A stretch of DNA of 64,000 bases from Staphylococcus equorum (GCF_029531845.1 NZ_JAMBPV010000002.1:434001-498000), one strand, 5' to 3'. Shown: positions 30,288-39,185, counted from the first letter of the stretch. The notes: generated by a model not told the origin, from the letters alone. Numbers and translations: made by a program.

Positions 30288-31403
30288 TTATTTTAATGCA
30301 CTTTCAATATCTGTATATGATAAGTTTAATGCATCTGCAACGCTTTTATTAGTTAATTCACCATTAATCGTACTTAAACCTAAAGATAATGCTGGATTAT
30401 CTTGTAGTGCTTTTAAATAGCCTTTTCCAGCTACTTGTTGCGCATATGGTAACGTTGCATTGTTTAATGCGATTGTTGACGTACGCGGCACTGCACCAGG
30501 CATATTAGCTACTGCATAATGTACTACCCCATGCTTTTTATAAGTTGGGTCATCATGTGTAGTAATACGATCTGTTGTTTCGAAAATGCCACCTTGGTCG
30601 ATAGCAATATCTACAATAACTGCTCCGTCTCTCATTTGTTTAACCATTTTTTCAGTCACGAGTTTTGGCGCTTTTGCACCTGGAATAAGTACTGCACCAA
30701 TGACTAAGTCACTGTTTTTAACGCATTGCTCTATGTTTAATGGGTTTGACATGATTGTATGTACTTGACCACCAAACAAGTCTTCTAATTGTTGTAAACG
30801 TTTAGGGTTAACATCTAAAATTGTAACGTCAGCACCTAAACCTAAAGCAATTTTCGCAGCATTTGTACCAGCTTGACCACCGCCAATAATACTTACGCGC
30901 CCTTTTTCTACGCCAGGTACACCACCAAGTAGAATACCCATGCCACCTTTATATTTCTGTAAGAACTCAGCACCAATTTGAGCAGACATACGACCTGCCA
31001 CCTCACTCATTGGTGTTAATAATGGTAAAGAACGATCTGGCAATTGTACTGTTTCATAAGCGATACTAACTACTTTGCTTTCTAATAAAGCTTTAGTCAA
31101 TTTCTCTTCGTTTGCTAAATGTAAATAAGTAAATAGAATTAATCCTTCCTTAAAGAATTGGAATTCTTCTTCCAATGGTTCTTTAACTTTCATAACCATA
31201 TCTACGTTCCATACTTCAGCTTGTTCATTAACAATTTTTGCACCAGCTTCTGTATAGTCCACATCGTCAAAATAAGAGCCTAAACCAGCAGATTTTTCAA
31301 CAATAACATTATGACCTTGCTCAACTAGTGCATGTACACCACTTGGGGACAAACTCACCCTGTTTTCGTTGTTTTTAATCTCTTTAGGAATACCTATAAT
31401 CAT
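30288..31403 (-). CDS. ald: Alanine dehydrogenase
   Basis: Ald interconverts L-alanine and pyruvate plus ammonia with NAD, allowing alanine use as carbon and nitrogen source. The 371-residue protein starts [20 protein letters not shown] at 31403 after GGAGGTGG; a 16-codon upstream extension would contain this site. Signature segments: [10 protein letters not shown] near 74-83 (substrate lysine and glutamate), [20 protein letters not shown] near 160-180 (NAD fold) and [20 protein letters not shown] near 300. A cre-like sequence lies 38 bases upstream in the divergent region shared with usp. Confidence 0.95.
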   Translation of the reverse strand: MIIGIPKEIKNNENRVSLSPSGVHALVEQGHNVIVEKSAGLGSYFDDVDYTEAGAKIVNEQAEVWNVDMVMKVKEPLEEEFQFFKEGLILFTYLHLANEEKLTKALLESKVVSIAYETVQLPDRSLPLLTPMSEVAGRMSAQIGAEFLQKYKGGMGILLGGVPGVEKGRVSIIGGGQAGTNAAKIALGLGADVTILDVNPKRLQQLEDLFGGQVHTIMSNPLNIEQCVKNSDLVIGAVLIPGAKAPKLVTEKMVKQMRDGAVIVDIAIDQGGIFETTDRITTHDDPTYKKHGVVHYAVANMPGAVPRTSTIALNNATLPYAQQVAGKGYLKALQDNPALSLGLSTINGELTNKSVADALNLSYTDIESALK

Positions 31404-31440
31404 TTCATCCACCTCCAAATTTATAGTAACGTGGATTCTA

Positions 31441-31454
31441 TGAAAGCGCAATCA
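31441..31454. promoter_or_regulatory. cre-like site between ald and usp
   Basis: TGAAAGCGCAATCA fits the cre consensus at nearly all positions. It lies 38 bases before the ald start and about 55 bases before the usp -10, so it may affect either gene. Confidence 0.5.
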
Positions 31455-31505
31455 AAGAATAGAGTACTTTTACAACAGCAAATTATGTTAATATTCTGTA
31501 AATGG

Positions 31506-31514
31506 TGGTATAAT
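31506..31514 (+). promoter_or_regulatory. Extended -10 of the second usp gene
   Basis: TGG-TATAAT is an extended -10, 30 bases before the start codon. The -35 region (about TGTTAA) is weak, as is common with extended -10 promoters. Confidence 0.6.
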
Positions 31515-31544
31515 ATAAATAAGAAGAATAAGGAGGTCATTGAG

Positions 31545-32048
31545 ATGCTAACTTATAAAAACATTTTAATTGCGGTAGACGGTTCACACGAGGCTGAATG
31601 GGCGTTTAATAAGGCTGTAGATGTTGCAAATCGTAACGATGCAAAATTAACAGTTGTGAACGTTATTGATTCACGAACATATTCTTCATACGAGGTTTAT
31701 GATGCACAGTTCACTGAGAAATCTAAAAATTTCTCTGACGACTTATTAAAAGGCTATAAAGAAGTTGCGACAAACGCTGGTATTAAAGATGTTGAAACTC
31801 GCTTAGAATTTGGTTCTCCTAAAGCAATTATTCCAAAAAAATTAGCGACTGAAGTAGAAGCTGATTTAATTATGTGTGGTACTTCTGGTTTAAATGCTGT
31901 AGAAAGATTTATTGTTGGTTCAGTATCTGAAGCTATCGTACGCCACTCACCTTGTGATGTACTGGTTGTACGTACTGAAGAACTTCCAGAAGATTTCCAA
32001 CCACAAGTAGCAACAGACGAACTTAGATCGCAACACCAAGCTCACTAA
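31545..32048 (+). CDS. Universal stress protein, UspA family
   Basis: A 167-residue Usp from MLTYKNILIAVDGSHEAE, preceded by AAGGAGG 8 bases upstream; a much longer in-frame frame extends over ald and is not real. The nucleotide-binding loop is CGTSGLNAVERFIVGSVSEAIVRHSPCDVLVV near residues 118-150 (G-2x-G-9x-GS pattern), indicating an ATP-binding member. The C-terminal tail (about 150-167) is charged and carries no fold. It is divergent from ald. The role in staphylococci is general stress survival; the specific partner is unknown. Confidence 0.9.
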   Translation: MLTYKNILIAVDGSHEAEWAFNKAVDVANRNDAKLTVVNVIDSRTYSSYEVYDAQFTEKSKNFSDDLLKGYKEVATNAGIKDVETRLEFGSPKAIIPKKLATEVEADLIMCGTSGLNAVERFIVGSVSEAIVRHSPCDVLVVRTEELPEDFQPQVATDELRSQHQAH

Positions 32049-32122
32049 AAACATACTAAATCAATTTCATGAAAATGATTTAGTTATCTTTAAAGTATAA
32101 ACAAAACAATTAGCTTGTTCGT

Positions 32123-32165
32123 TAGGATAGTTTGTTCATTAATTTAGAGCAATCTATCCTTTTTA
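32123..32165 (+). terminator. Terminator-like hairpin after usp
   Basis: AGGATAG and CTATCCT arms enclose a 23-base loop and are followed by TTTTT. A weaker inverted repeat (CTAAATCA...TGATTTAG) lies closer to the stop. Confidence 0.6.
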
Positions 32166-32203
32166 ATATTCCAAGTAGTGATCAAGCAAAGTTATTTTGC
32201 GCA

Positions 32204-32268
32204 TTCAAAGTGATTTTACAAACTTCTTATCAAAATTTCATATGCACTTTAAACAAAACGTATATGAT
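32204..32268 (+). promoter_or_regulatory. PhoP-type half-site array and -10 of the phytase-like gene
   Basis: Five hexamers at exact 11-base steps: TTCAAA (32204), TTTACA (32215), CTTATC (32226), TTCATA (32237) and TTTAAA (32248). Four fit TTnAnA and two fit TT(A/C/T)A(C/T)A fully. A TATGAT -10 follows at 32263-32268. This is the geometry of PhoP-activated promoters in Bacillus. Function is inferred. Confidence 0.6.
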
Positions 32269-32307
32269 TGAAGTAGAAAAGCATGATGAGAGGAGTATGA
32301 ATCATTT

Positions 32308-33480
32308 ATGAAACCGATGCACAAAGCACTTATAACAAGCATGTTTACGTTATTCATTTCAAGCACAACATTACATAGCGAGATAGTTGCTACAGAAAAA
32401 GACAATTCATCACGTACCGTAGATCATCTCAAATTAATAGACACCAAAATCTTACCATATGATAAAACTTACAAAGGTACAAAAGTTGGCGGATTGTCTG
32501 GTATAACGTATGACCCTAAAAATGATAAATGGCTACTTATTAGTGATGACCGTTCAGAACACAATTCAGCAAGGTTCTATGAAGCTGATATTGACTATAA
32601 TAACAACCAATTCAATAATTTCAAATTCAAGGACGTCCACAAATTGAAACAACCAAATGGCAAAGATTACATCAATAAAGAACAATATAAGGATGATGAA
32701 AACAATATTGTTGCTGACCCAGAATCGATACGATTCGACCCACTTAATAACGAGATTCTATATACAAGTGAAGGTGATCGTTCATTAGGATTGAATCCAT
32801 TTATTCGCAAGGCAACTAAAGATGGTAAACACGTAGCTGAAATTTCGATTAAAGATACAATAAAAATGGACACACAAAATAAGAAAGGTTTCCGCAATAA
32901 CCAAGCTATTGAAGGTAGCACTTTTTCTCAAGATGGCAATTCGTTATGGACATCTATGGAAGGCCCCCTATTACAAGATGGTGAAAAACCGACATTTGAA
33001 TCAGGTGCCTTAACACGCATAACGCAATATGACCGCGAAGGCAGTATATTATCTGAATTTGCTTATCCACTTGATGCCATTCCTAAAAAACCTGGCAAAG
33101 ATAAACAAGCCGATAATGGAATCACAGAAATATTAGCCATCAATGATCACGAATTCTTTACTTTAGAGCGTGCATCTGTACAAGCAGAAGATGGCTCATT
33201 TAGTAATTATGTGCGTATATATAAAATTGATGTTAGCAAAGGAACAGATATCAAAGATATAAATTCACTCAAACAAACAAACACAAAACCTTTAAACAAA
33301 ACGCTGGTTGCTGATTTGAATGAACAAGATATTGGTAAAGTTGATAATATTGAAGGCATGACCTTTGGTAAAAAACTACCCAATGGTAATGACAGTTTAG
33401 TATTGACAGCTGATAATAATTTTAATGAAACACAACAATCTCAAATTATTGCTTTTGAGGTTAAACCAGAGAAAAAATAA
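32308..33480 (+). CDS. Secreted esterase-like/phytase-like beta-propeller protein
   Basis: A 390-residue exported protein. The N-terminus MKPMHKALITSMFTLFISST has a basic start and hydrophobic core of a Sec signal; cleavage probably falls around residues 22-30, and there is no lipobox. The mature part matches the phytase-like (esterase-like activity of phytase) fold. Repeated segments include GGLSGITYDPKNDKWLLISDD near 56-76, DPESIRFDP near 137, NGITEILAINDHEFFTLERA near 271 and NIEGMTFG near 349. A phosphate-scavenging phosphodiesterase or phosphatase role is plausible given PhoP-like sites upstream, but no substrate is known. The ribosome-binding site is about 13 bases away, unusually far. 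Confidence 0.75.
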   Translation: MKPMHKALITSMFTLFISSTTLHSEIVATEKDNSSRTVDHLKLIDTKILPYDKTYKGTKVGGLSGITYDPKNDKWLLISDDRSEHNSARFYEADIDYNNNQFNNFKFKDVHKLKQPNGKDYINKEQYKDDENNIVADPESIRFDPLNNEILYTSEGDRSLGLNPFIRKATKDGKHVAEISIKDTIKMDTQNKKGFRNNQAIEGSTFSQDGNSLWTSMEGPLLQDGEKPTFESGALTRITQYDREGSILSEFAYPLDAIPKKPGKDKQADNGITEILAINDHEFFTLERASVQAEDGSFSNYVRIYKIDVSKGTDIKDINSLKQTNTKPLNKTLVADLNEQDIGKVDNIEGMTFGKKLPNGNDSLVLTADNNFNETQQSQIIAFEVKPEKK

Positions 33481-33510
33481 ACACTGCGATAAATTGATTA
33501 ACAATATAAT

Positions 33511-33556
33511 AAAAGCACCCATTCATTAGAACAACTAATGAATGGGTGCTTTTATT
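33511..33556. terminator. Bidirectional terminator between the phytase-like gene and ackA
   Basis: A perfect 19-bp stem (AAAAGCACCCATTCATTAG with its complement at 33535-33553) has a 5-base loop. It ends both converging genes. Confidence 0.92.
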
Positions 33557-33582
33557 TTAATGAATCTAGGTTTACTTCCAGA

Positions 33583-34782
33583 TTATTTTACGTTTCCAAA
33601 ATCAACAACATCGCGAGCAATCATTATTTCTTCATTTGTAGGAATGACAATAACTTTTACAGGTGAATGTGGGTAATTAATGAAACCTTCAGATCCATGG
33701 ATCATTTCATTTTTCTTAGCGTCCCAATAAACACCCATAAACTCTAAACCTTCTAAGACTTTTGCTCTTACAGGATCAGAATTTTCACCTACGCCAGCTG
33801 TAAATACAATAACGTCTACACCATGCATACGCGTCGCATACGAACCGATATATTTGTGAATACGAGATGCAAAGACGTCAAGCGCTAATTGCGCTCTTTC
33901 TTTACCCTCTTTAGAATCTTCAATGATATCTCTTAAGTCACTTGAAGTACCTGAAATACCTAATAATCCAGATTCTTTATTAAGTGTATTTAATACTTCT
34001 TCTGCATTTTTACCCGTTTTTTCCATAATAAATGGAATTAAAGCTGGGTCAATATTACCTGAGCGTGTGCCCATTGTTACGCCAGCTAATGGTGTAAAGC
34101 CCATTGACGTATCTACAGATTCGCCACCATCAATAGCAGCAATTGAAGCACCATTACCAATATGACACGAGATAATACGTAATTCTTCAATTGGTTTACC
34201 TAAAATTTCAGCTGCACGTTGTGAAACATATTTATGACTCGTACCATGAAAACCATATTTACGAATTCCGAAGTCTTCATAATATTGATATGGCAAACTA
34301 TATAAATAAGATTTCTCTGGCATTGTTTGATGGAATGAAGTATCAAACACAGCGACATGTGGTGTCTCTGGTAAAAGTTTTCGGAATGCACGAATTCCCA
34401 TTAAGTTTGCTGGGTTGTGTAACGGAGCTAATTCACTTAACGATTCAATTTGTTTTTCTACTTCATCAGTTATATAAACTGATTCTGGGAATAATTCTCC
34501 ACCATGAACAACACGGTGACCCGTACCATCAATATCATTAATACTTTCAATGATACCATGTTTTTTAAAGCTTTCTAACATAATGTTTACTGCTACTTCA
34601 TGGTTAGCAATATCATTTGTATCAGTAATTTTTTCACCATTAACTTCAATAGTAAAGACAGAATTTTTTAATCCAATGCGTTCAATAAGTCCTTTAGAAA
34701 TAACTTTTTCTTCCGGCATTTCAATAAGTTGAAATTTCAGTGATGAACTACCAGCGTTAATGGCCAAAATTAATTTTGACAT
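33583..34782 (-). CDS. ackA: Acetate kinase
   Basis: AckA makes ATP and acetate from acetyl phosphate in overflow metabolism. The 399-residue length and the motifs are standard: [19 protein letters not shown] at the start, the catalytic region [11 protein letters not shown] near 148-158, [11 protein letters not shown] near 178-188 and the nucleotide site [10 protein letters not shown] near 325-334. GGAGG precedes the ATG. It lies 86 bases after the methyltransferase gene. In streptococci and bacilli this same gene pair stands behind the comG/comY competence operon. No cre-like site was seen immediately upstream. Confidence 0.97.
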   Translation of the reverse strand: MSKLILAINAGSSSLKFQLIEMPEEKVISKGLIERIGLKNSVFTIEVNGEKITDTNDIANHEVAVNIMLESFKKHGIIESINDIDGTGHRVVHGGELFPESVYITDEVEKQIESLSELAPLHNPANLMGIRAFRKLLPETPHVAVFDTSFHQTMPEKSYLYSLPYQYYEDFGIRKYGFHGTSHKYVSQRAAEILGKPIEELRIISCHIGNGASIAAIDGGESVDTSMGFTPLAGVTMGTRSGNIDPALIPFIMEKTGKNAEEVLNTLNKESGLLGISGTSSDLRDIIEDSKEGKERAQLALDVFASRIHKYIGSYATRMHGVDVIVFTAGVGENSDPVRAKVLEGLEFMGVYWDAKKNEMIHGSEGFINYPHSPVKVIVIPTNEEIMIARDVVDFGNVK

Positions 34783-34868
34783 AAGCTTGATGCCTCCATT
34801 TTCAATTAAGTTTTAATATACCTATCTATTTAATCATTAATACAGTATATTTTCAAGAATAATACAGA

Positions 34869-35816
34869 TTAATTTCCAGGATGATTTTCTTCCATCCACA
34901 CATTTAAATCTTGTAAAAATGCTTGGAATTGTTGAGGACTTTTGAAATCAGGTATATTTGCTAATAAAACCTCTACTGGTTTAGTAACGTTTGTTTCTTT
35001 TTTCTGTAATACAAGAATAGATTTACGTGCTTTTTCATTTTTAAATAATGTCGATGGTAAATTTAAAAATGCTTGCATTTCTGTCTCTGTAGCAATAAAG
35101 TTTTGTAACTGTTTCACATTTGAACCTTCGAATATATTACTTGGAACAACTAAAAATGCAAAACCTGATTGTTTTAAGGCTACAACAGTTTGTTCAATTA
35201 ATAAAAAGTGAGAGAAACTATGACCTTCTTCAAATCCTAAGGCCATTTCCTTACTTCGCTCATCTGCCGGATAATAACCAATAGGTAAATCACCTATAAC
35301 AACATCTGCCTCTTCAAAAGGTAATGGCATAATTGCATCTTGAGGATAAACATCAAATGGTATTTCTAAAAAGTTGGCTAAATGAACGCTAACTCTTGAT
35401 AATACTGGATCAACTTCTATAAGGTGGTGCATTACAGTATGTCCTGTTAACACTTCATGTACAGATGCACTTAGATGACCTGCTCCACTTGCGATATCTG
35501 CAACGTGTAGTTCTTCTTTATTTTTTAAGAAACGTTGAGATAGAAAACCTAAAATTAGACCAATAGAGTCTGGTGTAATTTGATGGTTTGCTTGGATATC
35601 TTCTTTTTGCATTAAGCTTAAGTATGCAAATTGAAATGCTTTTCTTCTATCTTGCAATGTAGCTTGTTCTAACAAGTCTCTTTTACTTGTATAAATGTGC
35701 TCCATTGCTAGTCCTAAGTTTTCAATAAAACTTTGACCATTATTTTCATTTAAAGCTTTGGCTTTTTCGTCGAGTGTTTGGAATAATTTTTCCATTACCG
35801 TTTCTTCTTGTGTCAT
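34869..35816 (-). CDS. Class I SAM-dependent methyltransferase (YtxK/ComYH family)
   Basis: A 315-residue protein with the SAM-binding motif VADIASGAGHLSASVHEVL near residues 104-122. The N6-adenine-type motif IV is represented by DVVIGDLPIGYYP near 171-183, where DLPIGYY replaces NPPY. Family members lie between late competence genes and ackA in many Firmicutes; here only ackA remains adjacent. The substrate is unknown and DNA or protein methylation are both possible. The start is preceded by AAAGGA. A strong promoter lies inside a terminator-like structure just upstream. Confidence 0.82.
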   Translation of the reverse strand: MTQEETVMEKLFQTLDEKAKALNENNGQSFIENLGLAMEHIYTSKRDLLEQATLQDRRKAFQFAYLSLMQKEDIQANHQITPDSIGLILGFLSQRFLKNKEELHVADIASGAGHLSASVHEVLTGHTVMHHLIEVDPVLSRVSVHLANFLEIPFDVYPQDAIMPLPFEEADVVIGDLPIGYYPADERSKEMALGFEEGHSFSHFLLIEQTVVALKQSGFAFLVVPSNIFEGSNVKQLQNFIATETEMQAFLNLPSTLFKNEKARKSILVLQKKETNVTKPVEVLLANIPDFKSPQQFQAFLQDLNVWMEENHPGN

Positions 35817-35831
35817 TTAATAGTCCTTTCT

Positions 35832-35906
35832 AAAAAAACTGTCCATAATTTGTTTGAAATTAAGTCAGTTCATGCTAACTTATATTACCAAATAATTATG
35901 GACAGT
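35832..35906 (-). terminator. Terminator of tpx whose 5' arm contains the next promoter's -10
   Basis: On the minus strand ACTGTCCATAATT (35906-35894), a 43-base loop and AATTATGGACAGT (35850-35838) form a perfect 13-bp stem, followed by six more Ts (35837-35832). The T tract abuts the AGAAAGGA ribosome-binding site of the methyltransferase gene. Confidence 0.75.
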
Positions 35907-35923
35907 ATACTTTATAATGTCAA
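35895..35923 (-). promoter_or_regulatory. Promoter of the methyltransferase-ackA unit
   Basis: The minus strand carries a perfect TTGACA (35918-35923), a 17-base spacer and CATAAT (35895-35900). Transcription would start near 35888, inside the loop of the tpx terminator, so its transcripts lack the first arm and cannot form the hairpin. Confidence 0.7.
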
Positions 35924-35985
35924 TGATACTGTTTGATTGTTTAACTTCAAATCAAATGACAATTTTTATATTACTTTTATTAAAT

Positions 35986-36480
35986 TTAAATAGTACGATA
36001 TGCTTCTAAAGCAGCATCGAAGTCTGGGAAATCAGTGCCTTCAGAAACAACCTCAGTATATACTACTTTATTATTTTCATCTAAAACAAAAACTGAACGA
36101 GCAAGTAAACGTAATTCTTCCATAACTACGCCATAATTTTCACCAAATGAAAGTTCTTTATGATCACTTAAAGTAACCACGTTATCTAAGCCATTTGATG
36201 CACACCATCTTTTTTGTGCAAATGGTAAGTCAACAGAAATAGTTAACACGACGCCATCTTCCTGCGCTGCTTCTTCGTTGAATTTACGTGTTTGTTTGTC
36301 ACAGACACCTGTATCAATAGATGGTACTACGCTGATTAATTTCTTTTGACCATCATAACTTGATAAAGTTACTTCATTTAAATCATTGTCTAACACTGTA
36401 AAATCTGGTGCTGTTTCACCTTTTTTTACTTGTGCTCCTAATAATGTAATTGGTTCTTGTTTAAATGTAATTTGCGCCAT
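35986..36480 (-). CDS. tpx: Thiol peroxidase
   Basis: Tpx is an atypical two-cysteine peroxiredoxin that reduces hydrogen peroxide and alkyl hydroperoxides with thioredoxin. The 164-residue protein has the peroxidatic Cys60 in [12 protein letters not shown] and the resolving Cys93 in [14 protein letters not shown] precedes the start. It is transcribed in the same direction as the downstream methyltransferase but is separated from it by a terminator. Confidence 0.96.
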   Translation of the reverse strand: MAQITFKQEPITLLGAQVKKGETAPDFTVLDNDLNEVTLSSYDGQKKLISVVPSIDTGVCDKQTRKFNEEAAQEDGVVLTISVDLPFAQKRWCASNGLDNVVTLSDHKELSFGENYGVVMEELRLLARSVFVLDENNKVVYTEVVSEGTDFPDFDAALEAYRTI

Positions 36481-36569
36481 TTGAATGCCTCCTATAAAAA
36501 GTGCTTACTTGATAATTATAACTGTTTAATCTGATGAAATAAACCTTAAACCCTTTGAGTCATGTCAAT

Positions 36570-37112
36570 CTACTTCAAATAAAACATTTTTTCAAATTTG
36601 TTTTTTATTACGACAGTATCGGCAAAATAATCATGTATACCTTTGTGTTTTTCTGTGAATATTGTTACTAAATAAGGTAAATTAGCAAATACGCCACTGA
36701 TAATACGGCCAATCCATTCTCTAAACAATACGTCTACCCAAGTTAACGGTTGTCTATCTGCACGTTCCACTCTAATATTTAAAATCATTTTACCTATAGT
36801 TTGTTTAAAATATTTCGTTAATAACACAAAATACAAATAAAATACGAGTGCATCTAATACGTGACCTACACTAAAATAATCAATCCATAGCTTTGCATTA
36901 TCTATATGTGTGAAATGATAAATTGGTTTCAAAATAATACTTTGAATACCAAAAACGATGAGTAAATCAATAAGAAAACTACAAAATCTTATACCAAACC
37001 CTGCGTAAAGTGCTTTTGCTAATTGATTATGAGCAAGCGCGTCCGACTCTGTTTGTGCTTTATTTGAATCTGCATCCGAATGTGCTGTATAATCTTGTTT
37101 TATATTATCCAT
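36570..37112 (-). CDS. RDD family membrane protein
   Basis: A 180-residue protein with an N-terminal polar region (about 1-35) and the RDD domain. It has a hydrophobic segment with RFCSFLIDLLIVFGIQSIIL near residue 42-61, another near 85-105, and the conserved IGKMILNIRVERADRQPLTW near 117-136. RDD proteins are poorly understood; some have been linked to sodium or small-molecule transport. It follows sppA by 8 bases, so both are made from one mRNA and may act together in the membrane. Confidence 0.8.
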   Translation of the reverse strand: MDNIKQDYTAHSDADSNKAQTESDALAHNQLAKALYAGFGIRFCSFLIDLLIVFGIQSIILKPIYHFTHIDNAKLWIDYFSVGHVLDALVFYLYFVLLTKYFKQTIGKMILNIRVERADRQPLTWVDVLFREWIGRIISGVFANLPYLVTIFTEKHKGIHDYFADTVVIKNKFEKMFYLK

Positions 37113-37120
37113 TATTACAC

Positions 37121-38113
37121 CTAACCTTCGTATAGATACATAGGTTCAGTTTCAGTATCATTTTTAATTATTGATTTAACTTCATTAAATTCATTTTTAA
37201 ACTGAGAAATACTCGCTTTTGCATTATTAAACGATGAGAAGAAACTACCTTCTTCACTATATTCAAACACTTCTGCATCTTTTGCTTTCATATCTTTTTT
37301 CATTGCTTTTAAAGTTTCATCTTCATAACCAATTTCGTCGATTAAACCATTATCTTCCGCTTGTTGTGCACTGTAGATTCGTCCATCAGCTAACTTTCTA
37401 ACTTTACTTTCAGACATATCTCTACCATCTTTAACTATATTTACAAATCGATTAAAACTATCATCTAATACAGATTGTAAAATGTCTTTCTCTTCACTTG
37501 TCATAGCTCTTGAGCTACTTAATATATCTTTATGATCCCCTGTTTTTATAACATTTTCTTTAACACCTAATTTTTCTTGTAAACCGGAATAATCTGTACT
37601 AGACATAATAGCGCCAATTGATCCTGTCATTGATTGAGGGCCTGCGTATATTTTGTCTGCAGGTGCTGAAATGTAGTATCCACCAGATGCTGCCATACTA
37701 CCCATATGTACATAAATCTTTTTATCTTTTTGCTTAATTTCTTTTATCTTTTGATAAATTTCATCACTAGGATATGTGCCACCACCCGGGGTATTTACAG
37801 ATAACAACATACCTTTGACAGAGTCATCTTTTTTCACGTTATCTAATTGTTTTAAGAACGCCTCATGGTTGTAACCACTGTCACCAAACACCCCTCCGCC
37901 TGTACCTTCAGCTATTTGACCATCTAATGTTAAATGCGCAATTCGTTTACTTGAACTGCCCTCTTTTTCTATTTTTTCTGTAAATGGATCCATTTTAGAT
38001 GTAGCTTGTTCATCAAACAAAGATGAAAAGACCGCTGAAATTGAACTCATCACGATGCCACCTAACACGATAACGACCGCAAGTACGATTGCGATAATCC
38101 TTTTCTTCGACAT
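37121..38113 (-). CDS. sppA: Signal peptide peptidase SppA
   Basis: SppA degrades signal peptides left in the membrane after protein export. The 330-residue protein has one N-terminal membrane anchor (residues 5-27). The catalytic dyad is Ser143 in MAASGGYYIS and Lys195 in GDHKDILSSS, at the same separation as Ser147/Lys199 of the Bacillus enzyme. The family's ClpP-like fold is apparent from the STPGGG-like segment NTPGGGTYPS near 108. It is the first gene of sppA-RDD. The C-terminus is acidic. Confidence 0.94.
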   Translation of the reverse strand: MSKKRIIAIVLAVVIVLGGIVMSSISAVFSSLFDEQATSKMDPFTEKIEKEGSSSKRIAHLTLDGQIAEGTGGGVFGDSGYNHEAFLKQLDNVKKDDSVKGMLLSVNTPGGGTYPSDEIYQKIKEIKQKDKKIYVHMGSMAASGGYYISAPADKIYAGPQSMTGSIGAIMSSTDYSGLQEKLGVKENVIKTGDHKDILSSSRAMTSEEKDILQSVLDDSFNRFVNIVKDGRDMSESKVRKLADGRIYSAQQAEDNGLIDEIGYEDETLKAMKKDMKAKDAEVFEYSEEGSFFSSFNNAKASISQFKNEFNEVKSIIKNDTETEPMYLYEG

Positions 38114-38307
38114 TTACACTCACTCCCATAATTTTTTCTTTTGACTCCACCCTTAATTTAACCATAACCAATTAAACTATGTATACCTTATCTTAAATAT
38201 AAGATGAAAGTCTTTAAAAATAAGAGTAATTTTTTTGATAACTACAATGAAAATGGTACTAAAATATGAATACAAATATAATATCTTTTTCGAAACACAC
38301 ACACAAA

Positions 38308-38369
38308 AAGGAGCAGGAGTACGAAGTCAAAATTTGATTTCGTATTCTCGCTCCCACAAGGCTGACTAG
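38308..38369 (-). repeat. Dispersed hairpin repeat, copy 2 (terminator of the TauE gene)
   Basis: It matches 17138-17197 in block order. On the minus strand GAGCGAGAATACGAAATCAAA pairs over about 21 positions (with G-T pairs) with its downstream arm and ends CTCCTTTTTG. It lies about 43 bases past the TauE/SafE stop and probably terminates that gene. A short CA run lies beside it (about 38296-38303). Confidence 0.75.
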
Positions 38370-38411
38370 ATATCAGACAACCACTTTATAATTTAAAACG
38401 CTTTTTTACTA

Positions 38412-39185
38412 CTACATGATTTGCATTAAATAATCGTACGCATTTTTCAAAATTAAAATAGCAGTAACTACAATAAACAAACCTTTGACATAGCCAACGC
38501 CTTTTTTAATTGCAAATAAAGCACCCAAATACGATCCACAAATCATACTACCAGCCATGATAAAGCCATAAAAATAATCGACTTGGTCTAAGAAAATAAA
38601 TAATATTAACGCCCCTAAATTGGACGCAAAATTTAATACTTTGGCATTGCCAGCCGCGCCTAGAAAATCAAATCCAAACATTAATAAAACAAAAAGCATA
38701 AATGAACCTGTACCACCGCCTAAAAATCCATCATATAGACCAATCAAGCACATTAAAGCTGCAAATAATATAGCTTTACCAGTAGTGAGTTTTGTAAAAG
38801 TACGTATGCTGCCCCAATCTTTTTTCATTAATGTATAAATCATTACAAGCGTTAAGATAATGATTACGACTGGCTTTAAAAGTTCAGACGGTAAGAATGT
38901 CGCGACACTCGCACCACCCATAGCCATTAGGAATACAAATGGAAATAACTTTCCAACAATTTTCAAATCAACATTGCCTGATCTTAAAAAACGAAATGCA
39001 CTGGTCATCGATCCAAATGCACTGGCCAATTTATTTGTACCTAATGCCATAGCTGGTGGCATACCCACTGCTAAAAGTGCAGGGATAGAAATCAGCCCAC
39101 CACCGCCGACAACTGCATCAATAAACGCTGCTAAAAATCCAAGAAGTATGATGATAATTACAATTGAAATGTCCCACTCTAACAT
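38412..39185 (-). CDS. TauE/SafE family sulfite/organosulfonate-type exporter
   Basis: A 257-residue integral membrane protein with about eight hydrophobic segments. The family signature is present in both halves: FLAAFIDAVVGGGGLISIPALLAVG near residue 17-41 and GFLGGGTGSFMLFVLLMFGFDFLGAAGNAKVLNFASN near 152-190. These transporters move sulfite, sulfoacetate or other small anions, but the substrate is not predictable. The gene is a single unit between thiI and sppA and ends at a copy of the dispersed repeat. Confidence 0.85.
   Translation of the reverse strand: MLEWDISIVIIIILLGFLAAFIDAVVGGGGLISIPALLAVGMPPAMALGTNKLASAFGSMTSAFRFLRSGNVDLKIVGKLFPFVFLMAMGGASVATFLPSELLKPVVIIILTLVMIYTLMKKDWGSIRTFTKLTTGKAILFAALMCLIGLYDGFLGGGTGSFMLFVLLMFGFDFLGAAGNAKVLNFASNLGALILFIFLDQVDYFYGFIMAGSMICGSYLGALFAIKKGVGYVKGLFIVVTAILILKNAYDYLMQIM

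Noticed and set aside
31332-31544. N-terminal extension of the second usp gene across ald
   Set aside because: It runs over the ald start and shared promoter region; the AAGGAGG and family N-terminus place the start at 31545.
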